This document shows positions 1 through 6,310 of a DNA stretch of 20,600 bases, piece after piece. This stretch comes from Clostridia bacterium (lineage in GTDB: Bacteria; Bacillota; Clostridia; Oscillospirales; Acutalibacteraceae): NCBI GenBank assembly GCA_900768035.1, contig CAAGBH010000061.1, positions 1-20,600 on the forward strand. The letters run 5' to 3'. The notes below the pieces were generated by a model. That model saw nothing but the letters and a program-made list of their open reading frames with translations. It ran no database searches and was not told where the DNA came from. Made by a program: the position numbers and the translations under genes. Position 1 is the first letter of the stretch, and every line of letters begins with the position of its first letter.

Positions 1-97
1 AGGCGAACCTCTATTTCTGCTCTGCGGGCAGAAATGCAAACAAGTCCCGTGTCCCGTACCAGAAAACGACAAGTTTCGACAGAAACTTGTCGTTTTC
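1..97. other. Gene-free left edge with two perfect hairpins
   Basis: I see no supportable gene here. The stretch holds a hairpin with an 8-bp perfect stem (ATTTCTGC 13-20 with GCAGAAAT 28-35, 7-nt loop). It also has a tandem duplication of GTCCCGT (44-50 and 51-57). Last comes a 16-bp perfect stem (62-77 with 82-97) around the loop GACA. The long hairpin resembles a terminator stem, but neither strand has a T-run after it, and it runs straight into the hairpin array. An open frame crosses the region, but its codons are built from the palindromes. It may be the edge of a repeat element continuing to the left of the window. Confidence 0.5.
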
Positions 98-332
98 AGT
101 TATATTCGCCTTACGGCGAGTTATATTGCTTCGCAGTTGTATTCGGCTAAAGCCGAGTGATATTGGGCTTTGCCCAGTTTTATGGCGAATATAATATCAC
201 TAAAACCGCGGGTTTTAATATCACTTTTATGAAATAAAAATATCACTGTGCCGTAGGGCACAATATCACTTCTTTGAGATAGGTTGAAAGGGTTTTAGGT
301 TCTCCTAACAAGTGATATTTTGGTGCCAAAAT
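98..332. repeat. Array of small hairpins separated by a 9-bp spacer
   Basis: Nine copies of one 9-mer are seen. Direct copies, AGT(T/G)(A/G)TATT, lie at 98-106, 119-127, 135-143, 156-164 and 311-319. Reverse-complement copies, AATATCACT, lie at 193-201, 217-225, 239-247 and 262-270. Between them sit hairpins whose stems differ from each other yet stay self-complementary: TCGCC/GGCGA (106-119), TGC/GCA (127-135), TCGGCT/AGCCGA (143-156), TGGGC/GCCCA (164-176), TAAAACC/GGTTTTA (201-217), TTTTAT/ATAAAA (225-239), TGTGCC/GGCACA (247-262), TTAGG/CCTAA (295-308) and ATTTTGG/CCAAAAT (317-332). Orientation flips between 176 and 193 and again before 311. Variable stems with kept pairing point to selection on structure or to a copying mechanism that makes palindromes. 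I do not know a named family for it. Confidence 0.8.
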
Positions 333-361
333 GTCCTGATTGTTACGGTGTGAGACAAAAG

Positions 362-393
362 AAAAACTGTGCAGAAATATCTGCACAGTTTTT
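362..393 (-). terminator. Intrinsic terminator of the adhE operon
   Basis: A perfect 14-bp stem (362-375 with 380-393) has the 4-nt loop 376-379. Its A/T flanks give a T-run on either strand, so it can stop transcription both ways. It lies 54 bp past the stop codon of the minus-strand phosphotransferase gene, where the end of the adhE operon is expected. It also separates that operon from the hairpin array. Confidence 0.85.
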
Positions 394-446
394 TCTGTTC
401 TCAGGAATCTGCTCATTTGCATCAGGTGTTTTAAAATATAAATTCC

Positions 447-1196
447 TTATTCGTAATCTACAACGTCAACCCAAGAGAGCAAGAATTCACGTTCATGTTC
501 ATTTCCCTTAACGGATTGCGAAGCAGCAACGATAGGCATCCATTTCTGAACATACTGTTTAGCGGTATTGCTTTTTTTGCAGAATAAATCGAGATATTTT
601 TTAGCTCCATCAATGTCATCATCCAAACAGAACAACAAATAAGTGCGGGCTACGTCAGCAGAAGCATTACCCTGAGTTGCGTGAGACCAGTCGAGGATAT
701 AGGGAGTGCCGTCTTCGGCAATAATAATGTTAGAGGGGTTAAAATCTCCGTGGCAAACCTTGTTATGTTTGGGCATACCTTCAAGGCGGGTATGTAAATC
801 ATAACGGGTGGTTGCATCCAATTCAGTTGCAGAAATCTTGCGGTTCATTTTATCTTTGAGTTTATTAAGAAGAGGACACTTCTTTTCGTGAACAGAAAGT
901 TGAAGGTCAACCAAAAGTTCAAGATATTCATCTTTTTTATCTTGGTTTTCTTCCATAAGTTGAGCCAAGGTTTTTCCTTCGATAAATTCGGATACGATAG
1001 CCCATTTGCCGTCAACAACAGTTACTTCTGATATTTTGGGGATATTAAGGCCTGTTTCTTCTATTCTTGCCTGATTGAGTGCTTCATTCAAAACGTCAGC
1101 CTTAGAATAATCCTCGTTAAATACCTTTACGCATCTGTCACCGTCACGGTAGATTGTTTTATTATTTCTTACTGCAATTACTTTTTCTAATTTCAT
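447..1196 (-). CDS. Aminoglycoside phosphotransferase-family (APH/choline kinase-like) protein
   Basis: A 249-residue kinase-fold protein of the phosphotransferase enzyme family (APH). The catalytic Brenner-type motif HGDFNPSN is at residues 149-156, and the metal-binding Asp lies in the LDWSHA stretch (D169). The N-terminal lobe carries a KVF strand near residue 24 that could supply the ATP-binding lysine. The true substrate is unknown. Family members phosphorylate choline, homoserine, sugars or antibiotics, and nothing here argues for drug resistance. It starts 21 bp after the adhE stop with a GGGAGGT ribosome binding site (1205-1212), and a terminator lies downstream, so it is very likely co-transcribed with adhE. 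The family assignment is firm, the function is not. Confidence 0.85.
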   Translation of the reverse strand: MKLEKVIAVRNNKTIYRDGDRCVKVFNEDYSKADVLNEALNQARIEETGLNIPKISEVTVVDGKWAIVSEFIEGKTLAQLMEENQDKKDEYLELLVDLQLSVHEKKCPLLNKLKDKMNRKISATELDATTRYDLHTRLEGMPKHNKVCHGDFNPSNIIIAEDGTPYILDWSHATQGNASADVARTYLLFCLDDDIDGAKKYLDLFCKKSNTAKQYVQKWMPIVAASQSVKGNEHEREFLLSWVDVVDYE

Positions 1197-1217
1197 TTTA
1201 GTTTACCTCCCTAATTA

Positions 1218-3869
1218 TTATTTTACGCAGTCAGCGGGGGTTGGTTTTTTCACTTCTTCAAAGTGATTTCCGTAGTAAGCATTGAGGTACATTTGCTTAA
1301 TTTCGCTCATAAGCGGATAACGGGGGTTAGCGCCTGTGCATTGGTCATCGAATGCCTGCTCTACCATATCGTCAAGGCGAGCGAGGAAATCTTTTTCGTC
1401 TATGCCATAATCTTTAATAGTTTCCTTAATACCAACACGAGCCTTGAGGTCATTGATTGCCTTGATAAGATTTTCAAGTTTTTCTTCATCAGTCTTACCG
1501 CCAAGGCCTAAATAATCGGCAATTTCAGCATAACGGGCAAGGGTATGCGGATGGTCATATTGTGAGAAGGTACCCATCTTTATAGGTGCTTCGCAAGCAT
1601 TGAAACGGAGAACTTCTTCAATCATAAGAGCGTTTGCAACACCGTGGGGGAGATGGTGGAAAGCACCAAGTTTGTGAGCCATTGAGTGACAAATGCCAAG
1701 GAATGCATTTGCGAATGCCATACCTGCCATAGTAGCAGCGTTTGCCATCTTTTCACGAGCCTCGATATCGGTCTGACCGTTATCGTATGCACGGGGTAAA
1801 TATTTGAAAATATTTTTAAGAGCCTGTAATGCAAGACCATCAGTATAGTCGGTTGCGAGCATTGCCGCATAAGCCTCAACTGCATGTGTTACAGCGTCGA
1901 TACCTGATGCTGCGGTAAGTCCTTTAGGTGCGCTCATATGGAAATCGGTATCAATGATTGCCATATTTGGAAGTAATTCATAGTCTGCAAGAGGATATTT
2001 AACGCCTGTGTCACCGTCTGTGATAACTGCAAAAGGAGTAACTTCTGAACCTGTACCTGCAGAGGTAGGAACAGCGATAAAGTATGCTTTTTCACCCATT
2101 TTCGGGAAGGTGTATACACGCTTACGGATATCTATAAAGCGCATTGCCATATCCATAAAGTCTGCTTCGGGGTGTTCATAGAGAACCCACATAATCTTAG
2201 CGGCGTCCATAGCGCTACCGCCACCGAGAGCGATAATGGTGTCAGGCTGGAATGCTGCCATCTGTTTTGCGCCGTCTTGTGCGTTTTTAAGTGTCGGGTC
2301 GGGTTGAACATCAAAGAAAGTAGTATGAGCAATGCCCATCTCGTCAAGTTTGTCTGTAATCGGCTTGGTGTAGCCATTTTCATAAAGGAAAGTATCGGTT
2401 ACGATAAATGCTTTTTTAGCACCTCGTACACTGCGAAGTTCATCCAATGCTACCGGCAAACATCCTTTTTTGATATATACCTTCTCAGGTGCTCTGAACC
2501 AAAGCATATTTTCCCTTCTTTCTGCTACTGTTTTGATATTTAAAAGGTGTTTAACACCTACGTTGTCAGATACTGAGTTACCGCCCCAAGAACCGCAACC
2601 GAGTGTGAGTGACGGAGCGAGTTTGAAGTTGTAAAGGTCACCGATACCGCCGTGAGAAGAAGGAGTGTTAATAAGGATACGGCAGGTCTTCATACGAGCA
2701 GCGAAAGCATTCAGTTTTTCTTGTTCGGTTGTTTCGTTAAGATAAACCGAAGAAGTATGACCGAAACCACCGTCTTCAACAAGTTTATCAGCCTTTTGGA
2801 GAGCATCGTCGAAGTCCTTTGCTTTATACATAGCGAGAACAGGAGAAAGTTTTTCGTGAGCAAATTCTTCAGAAAGTTCTACACTCTCAACTTCACCGAT
2901 AAGAATTTTAGTTCCTTCAGGAACAGTAACGCCCGAAAGTTCTGCAATTTTAGCGGCTTTTTGTCCAACGATTTTTGCATTGAGGGCGCCGTTGATGATA
3001 ATTGTTTTACGAACCTTTTCGGTTTCTTCGGGACTTAGGAAGTAGCAACCACGGGTGGCAAACTCGTGTTTTACCGCCTCGTAAATGCTTTCAAGAACGA
3101 TAACTGACTGCTCAGAAGCACAAATCATACCGTTATCAAAAGTTTTAGAATGTATAATAGAGTTAACAGCAAGGAGGATATCTGCGCTATCGTCGATAAT
3201 TGCAGGAGTGTTACCTGCACCAACGCCCAAAGCAGGTTTACCGCTTGAATAAGCAGCCTTAACCATTCCGGGACCGCCTGTTGCAAGGATAATATCTGCT
3301 TCTTTCATAACAGTGTTTGTCATATCAAGAGAGGGAACATCAATCCAATCAATAATACCCTCGGGAGCGCCCGCTTCAACGGCGGCTTCAAGAACCAATT
3401 TTGCAGCAGCAATGGTGCTGTTCTTTGCTCTTGGGTGAGGACTGATAATTATAGCGTTGCGGGTTTTTAAAGCAAGCAAACATTTAAAGATTGCGGTAGA
3501 GGTGGGGTTAGTGGTAGGAATAACTGCAGCAATAACGCCGATAGGTTCTGCAATCTTCTTTATTCCGTATGCCTTATCTTCTTCGATAACGCCACAGGTT
3601 TTTGTATTTTTATAAGCGTTATATATGTATTCAGATGCATAGTTGTTTTTAATAACCTTATCTTCTACAATACCCATTCCTGTTTCTTCAACAGCCATTT
3701 TAGCCAAAGGGATTCTTGCTTTGTTTGCAGCGCAAGCGGCGGCTAAGAAGATTTTATCAACCTGTTCCTGAGTATAGGTAGCAAATATTTTTTGCGCTTG
3801 TCTTGTGCGTTCAATGGCTTCGGTGAGTTTTTCAACACTGTCTACCATTAAATAGTTCTTGTTGTCCAT
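1218..3869 (-). CDS. adhE: Bifunctional acetaldehyde-CoA/alcohol dehydrogenase
   Basis: An 883-residue AdhE, full length for the family. It reduces acetyl-CoA to acetaldehyde and then to ethanol, using two NADH, in the cytosol; family members assemble into spirosome filaments. The N-terminal aldehyde dehydrogenase part (about 1-440) shows GVGAGN at 215-220 and the catalytic cysteine C250 in the sequence GMICASEQ. The C-terminal iron-dependent alcohol dehydrogenase part (about 460-870) shows the NAD-binding GGGSAMD at 549-555 and likely metal ligands D658, H662, H728 and H742. The start is an ATG 8 nt after a perfect AGGAGG (3878-3883). It heads an operon with the downstream phosphotransferase and is probably under Rex redox control, because a Rex-like palindrome covers its promoter. 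Confidence 0.97.
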   Translation of the reverse strand: MDNKNYLMVDSVEKLTEAIERTRQAQKIFATYTQEQVDKIFLAAACAANKARIPLAKMAVEETGMGIVEDKVIKNNYASEYIYNAYKNTKTCGVIEEDKAYGIKKIAEPIGVIAAVIPTTNPTSTAIFKCLLALKTRNAIIISPHPRAKNSTIAAAKLVLEAAVEAGAPEGIIDWIDVPSLDMTNTVMKEADIILATGGPGMVKAAYSSGKPALGVGAGNTPAIIDDSADILLAVNSIIHSKTFDNGMICASEQSVIVLESIYEAVKHEFATRGCYFLSPEETEKVRKTIIINGALNAKIVGQKAAKIAELSGVTVPEGTKILIGEVESVELSEEFAHEKLSPVLAMYKAKDFDDALQKADKLVEDGGFGHTSSVYLNETTEQEKLNAFAARMKTCRILINTPSSHGGIGDLYNFKLAPSLTLGCGSWGGNSVSDNVGVKHLLNIKTVAERRENMLWFRAPEKVYIKKGCLPVALDELRSVRGAKKAFIVTDTFLYENGYTKPITDKLDEMGIAHTTFFDVQPDPTLKNAQDGAKQMAAFQPDTIIALGGGSAMDAAKIMWVLYEHPEADFMDMAMRFIDIRKRVYTFPKMGEKAYFIAVPTSAGTGSEVTPFAVITDGDTGVKYPLADYELLPNMAIIDTDFHMSAPKGLTAASGIDAVTHAVEAYAAMLATDYTDGLALQALKNIFKYLPRAYDNGQTDIEAREKMANAATMAGMAFANAFLGICHSMAHKLGAFHHLPHGVANALMIEEVLRFNACEAPIKMGTFSQYDHPHTLARYAEIADYLGLGGKTDEEKLENLIKAINDLKARVGIKETIKDYGIDEKDFLARLDDMVEQAFDDQCTGANPRYPLMSEIKQMYLNAYYGNHFEEVKKPTPADCVK

Positions 3870-3906
3870 TTTTATAGCCTCCTGAAAGAATATATCATCT
3901 TTAAAA

Positions 3907-3924
3907 CTGTTAATATTTTAACAA
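3907..3924 (-). promoter_or_regulatory. Rex-type operator over the adhE -10 box
   Basis: CTGTTAATATTTTAACAA matches the clostridial Rex consensus TTGTTAANNNNTTAACAA at every fixed position except the first base. Rex is the NADH/NAD-sensing repressor known to control adhE in Clostridia. The palindrome fully covers the predicted -10 box at 3915-3920, the right place for repression by blocking RNA polymerase. No rex gene lies in this window. Confidence 0.8.
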
Positions 3925-3943
3925 CCCTTTTTGATTTTGTGAA
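3915..3943 (-). promoter_or_regulatory. adhE promoter
   Basis: Read on the minus strand, TTCACA (3938-3943) is followed by a 17-bp spacer and TAAAAT (3915-3920). Each box matches the sigma-A consensus at 5 of 6 bases. The start codon is at 3869, giving a leader of about 40 nt that contains the AGGAGG site. Confidence 0.75.
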
Positions 3944-3954
3944 TTCTTAAAAAG

Positions 3955-3986
3955 GATAACCAGGGTTATCAATTTTGATAACCCTG
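3955..3986 (-). terminator. Terminator-like hairpin(s) between lysR and adhE
   Basis: A perfect 10-bp stem (3961-3970 with 3977-3986, 6-nt loop) lies 9 bp past the lysR stop codon. On the plus strand it is followed by CTTTTTT. On the minus strand the T-run comes only after a third copy of the arm (GATAACC at 3955-3961), so a second, weaker hairpin can form from 3955-3961 with 3964-3970 and is followed directly by CTTTTT. It most likely ends lysR transcription. The strand preference is uncertain. Confidence 0.6.
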
Positions 3987-3994
3987 CTTTTTTA

Positions 3995-4915
3995 TCATAA
4001 ATGTTTTCTTTTTGATTCAGATAATTCGGCAATAAACTGTCGGTCTAAGTCGGTTAGTTTATAACCGTTTTTATAAATTAAAACATCTTTATAAATTTTT
4101 TTGTTTTCACGGCATTTCACCTGTATTAAGTTATACTTTTCAAGCAGACTTTCAGGCACAGGAGACACCCACATAAAAGTTTCGGTATTGGTGGAAAGCA
4201 AATCGAACTGGCTTGCTCTTTCAAAAATGAAAATTCTGCGGTTGATGTTATCGGGCAATTCTTCCTTCACAACCTTTGAAAGAGGCATAGACGGTACATA
4301 AGGGTCTGCGTGAGCAATTTCAATATAATCTGCCAAATCGTTAAAAGATATCGTATCTTTTTTTGCCAATGGACTATCTTTACTCATTACTAGCGAATAT
4401 GTAAATTCCGTGACAAGTTCATAATAAAAATCTTTTTCCTCAAGCATTGATTTGAAATATTCATCATAATTTTCGGCATAACGGATAATACCGAGTTTAT
4501 AATCGTGATTGAGCATATTATGAATTGTGCGTTGAGAGTTGGTTTCTTTATAGAAAATTTCGGCATCATCTTTTGAAAGATGTTTCGAAAAGTTGGCAAA
4601 GGCTTCTGAAATATAGCAAGCACGGGGAACTGAGATAGAGAATTTTTGTTTTTGGGGCGCACCCTCTTTATAAAATTTCTCTACCGCATCAATCTGTCCT
4701 AAAATACCTTTTGCAAAATTTATAAATTCTTCTCCGTCGGGCGTTAGTTTCATACCGTTCTGAGTGCGGTCGAAAATAACAATACCAAGGTTCGTTTCCA
4801 GTTCTTTAATAGAACGGCTGATGTTAGGCACTGCAATAAGCAATACTTCTGAGGCTTTACTGAGAGAGCCTGATTTTGCAACCTCAATTGCGTGTTTCAT
4901 ATGTAATAGATTCAA
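3995..4915 (-). CDS. LysR-family transcriptional regulator
   Basis: A LysR-type regulator of about 306 residues. The N-terminal winged helix-turn-helix covers roughly residues 1-60 (SGSLSKASEVL, then ISRSIKELETNLG and the wing FDRTQNGMKLTPDGE), followed by an effector-binding domain. I place the start at TTG 4915, which gives the common clostridial LysR opening MNLLHMKHAIEV. It lies 5 nt after GGCGGTGG and about 22 nt after the predicted transcription start. The longer reading from TTG 4930 would leave almost no leader. The gene lies between adhE and a divergent membrane protein gene. Its targets are not evident: it could control the divergent gene, itself or adhE. Family assignment is firm, the role unknown. 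Confidence 0.9.
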   Translation of the reverse strand: MNLLHMKHAIEVAKSGSLSKASEVLLIAVPNISRSIKELETNLGIVIFDRTQNGMKLTPDGEEFINFAKGILGQIDAVEKFYKEGAPQKQKFSISVPRACYISEAFANFSKHLSKDDAEIFYKETNSQRTIHNMLNHDYKLGIIRYAENYDEYFKSMLEEKDFYYELVTEFTYSLVMSKDSPLAKKDTISFNDLADYIEIAHADPYVPSMPLSKVVKEELPDNINRRIFIFERASQFDLLSTNTETFMWVSPVPESLLEKYNLIQVKCRENKKIYKDVLIYKNGYKLTDLDRQFIAELSESKRKHL

Positions 4916-4944
4916 CGTTTCCACCGCCAATTTATATTTTTTAT

Positions 4945-4973
4945 ATTATAACATTTTTTGCAGATAAAATCAA
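4945..4973 (-). promoter_or_regulatory. lysR promoter
   Basis: On the minus strand, TTGATT (4968-4973), a 17-bp spacer and a perfect TATAAT (4945-4950) form a strong sigma-A promoter. Transcription would start near 4937, which argues for the internal TTG start at 4915. Confidence 0.8.
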
Positions 4974-4994
4974 TCGTATTAACGGTATATGGCG

Positions 4995-5023
4995 TTGATT
5001 ATTAAAATAATTTATGGTATAAT
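4995..5023 (+). promoter_or_regulatory. Promoter of the isoprenylcysteine methyltransferase-like gene
   Basis: TTGATT (4995-5000), 17 bp, then a perfect TATAAT (5018-5023). Transcription would start near 5030. Its -35 box lies only 21 bp from the -35 box of the divergent lysR promoter, so a regulator bound between them could affect both genes. Confidence 0.8.
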
Positions 5024-5051
5024 TATGTATAAAATATTAGCGGAGAATGTT

Positions 5052-5723
5052 ATGACAATGAAATTATTTTTCGGGGCAATAACTAAATTTTTATTTGGTG
5101 TAATTTTGGTTGGGTTATTGATATTTTTGCCCGCAGGAAGTTTTTTATTTTTTAACGGATGGCTTTTTATGGCTATTTTGTTTATTCCTATGTTTATTGC
5201 GGGTTTGGTAATGATGTTTAAAAATCCCGAATTGCTAAGAAAACGGCTTAATGCAAAAGAAAAAGACAACGAGCAAAGTCTCGTTGTCAAATTAAGTGGA
5301 CTTATGTTTTTAGCGGGATTTATTGTTGCGGGGTTGGGTTTTCGCTTTAATTGGTATACTCTGCCGAGACCTGTAATATTCATTTCTGTGGCGGTGTTCC
5401 TTATAGCCTATATTTTATATGCAGAGGTTTTAAGGGAAAATACATATCTCAGCCGAACTATTGAAGTGCAGGAAAATCAAAAGGTGATTGATACAGGGTT
5501 ATACGGCGTGGTAAGACACCCGATGTATAGCGTGACGTTGCTTTTGTTTTTATCAATGCCTTTGGTGTTGGGGTCGATATATTCGTTTTTGATATTTCTT
5601 GCATATCCGTTTATAATTGTTAAAAGAATTAAAAATGAAGAAGAGTTTCTTGAAAAAGGACTTGACGGTTACCGTGAGTATAAACAAAATGTGAAATACC
5701 GTTTAGTGCCGTTTATTTGGTAG
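5052..5723 (+). CDS. Isoprenylcysteine carboxyl methyltransferase-like membrane protein
   Basis: About 223 residues with several hydrophobic segments (two near the N-terminus, two in the middle, one or two near the end). The C-terminal signature of the ICMT/phospholipid methyltransferase (PEMT) group is present: GLYGVVRHPMYS, where RHP contacts the S-adenosylmethionine cofactor, then EEEFLEKGLDGYREY close to the end. Bacterial members are membrane methyltransferases whose substrates are mostly unknown. The longest open frame begins at 4989, but that ATG lies inside the promoter. The start at 5052, with CGGAGA 5 nt upstream, is preferred, and 5058 is an alternative. The gene converges on the DUF1653 gene with a 6-bp gap. 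Confidence 0.85.
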   Translation: MTMKLFFGAITKFLFGVILVGLLIFLPAGSFLFFNGWLFMAILFIPMFIAGLVMMFKNPELLRKRLNAKEKDNEQSLVVKLSGLMFLAGFIVAGLGFRFNWYTLPRPVIFISVAVFLIAYILYAEVLRENTYLSRTIEVQENQKVIDTGLYGVVRHPMYSVTLLLFLSMPLVLGSIYSFLIFLAYPFIIVKRIKNEEEFLEKGLDGYREYKQNVKYRLVPFIW

Positions 5724-5729
5724 ATAAAA

Positions 5730-5939
5730 TTAGTCATCTATATATGTAAACCGTTTAAATGTTTTACCGTCACGCTCTACAGTTTCTTCCCACATCGAAA
5801 GCGGACGCACCCAAAGTTCTCTTTCGCCGTAAAGTGCTTTGTAAACAACGGTTTCTTCTAATGTTTCGCTATTTTTGGCAATGCCTATAACTTCATATTC
5901 GTTGCCTTTAAAATGACGGTATTTTCCTAATTTAATCAT
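5730..5939 (-). CDS. DUF1653 domain protein
   Basis: A 69-residue single-domain protein of the DUF1653 family: KYRHFKGNEYEV near the start, then a VVYKALYG segment, then LWVRPLSMWEE and a C-terminal RF. The pattern is typical of this small, widespread family of unknown function. The ATG has an AAGGAG site 8 nt upstream. It is encoded alone, downstream of the terminator of the Cys-rich membrane protein gene and converging on the methyltransferase gene. No function can be read from context. Confidence 0.85.
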   Translation of the reverse strand: MIKLGKYRHFKGNEYEVIGIAKNSETLEETVVYKALYGERELWVRPLSMWEETVERDGKTFKRFTYIDD

Positions 5940-5957
5940 ATTATAACTCCTTTAAAG

Positions 5958-5979
5958 AAGCCACCCGAAAGGGTGGCTT
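5958..5979 (-). terminator. Terminator after the small membrane protein gene
   Basis: A perfect 9-bp stem (AAGCCACCC 5958-5966 with GGGTGGCTT 5971-5979) has the tetraloop GAAA, read as TTTC on the minus strand. It comes 5 bp after the stop codon at 5985-5987. The following minus-strand bases, CTTTAAAGGAG, give only a short T-run, so termination may be partial, with read-through into the DUF1653 gene whose ribosome binding site follows at once. Confidence 0.65.
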
Positions 5980-5984
5980 TAAGT

Positions 5985-6239
5985 TTAGTTGTTGTTATAA
6001 CGTCTACATCTGCAACCGAAAAATATCAAAATCAGCACAATAGCGAGAGCCAAGCCTACTGCAAAGATTACAAGAGGAATCATTGCTTCAACAATTGTGG
6101 TGACAAACATTGCACCTAATATAGCGCCTACTACCAATGCTAAGGCGATTGCCAAAACCGCAAGCACTCTATTAACACAAAAACGTGTTGCGCAAGAACA
6201 TTCGGCTGTGTTTGTGCATGAACATCTATCGTCGTACAT
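5985..6239 (-). CDS. Small Cys-rich two-helix membrane protein
   Basis: An 84-residue protein that I do not recognise. Seven cysteines lie outside the membrane part: C6, C8, C14, C16 and C21 before it, C76 and C78 after it, forming three Cys-x-Cys pairs. Two hydrophobic stretches (about 24-45 and 50-74) make a helical hairpin, so both Cys-rich ends would face the same side. The C-terminus is RRYNNN. The ATG at 6239 follows AAAGGG by 9 nt. An in-frame ATG at 6281 would overlap a perfect minus-strand TATAAT (6280-6285) and is less likely. It lies downstream of the M18 peptidase gene in the same direction. Metal binding or a spore/envelope role is possible but unproven. Confidence 0.7.
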   Translation of the reverse strand: MYDDRCSCTNTAECSCATRFCVNRVLAVLAIALALVVGAILGAMFVTTIVEAMIPLVIFAVGLALAIVLILIFFGCRCRRYNNN

Positions 6240-6310
6240 ACTTCCACACCCTTTAGAAAATTTAACTCGAGTCAATAACATTATATGCGAAAGTAAGACA
6301 GGCGTTATTC

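Noticed and set aside
62..97. Intrinsic terminator
   Set aside because: The stem is excellent, but neither strand has a T-run after it.
1..157. End of an upstream plus-strand gene
   Set aside because: A frame is open, but it is made of palindromes and array spacers, and the residues show no recognisable domain.
98..332. CRISPR array
   Set aside because: The constant unit is only 9 bp, the intervening pieces are palindromes of uneven length, orientation flips inside the array, and no cas gene is nearby.
320..511. Short plus-strand coding frame
   Set aside because: It runs through an array hairpin, the terminator at 362-393 and the end of the phosphotransferase gene. It has no ribosome binding site or family features.
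447..1196. Aminoglycoside resistance gene
   Set aside because: Only the general kinase-family motifs are present, and the adhE operon context gives no support for drug resistance.
3961..3986. Plus-strand terminator of a gene in this gap
   Set aside because: The hairpin with CTTTTTT looks ideal on the plus strand, but no plus-strand gene ends nearby, so I assign it to the end of lysR.
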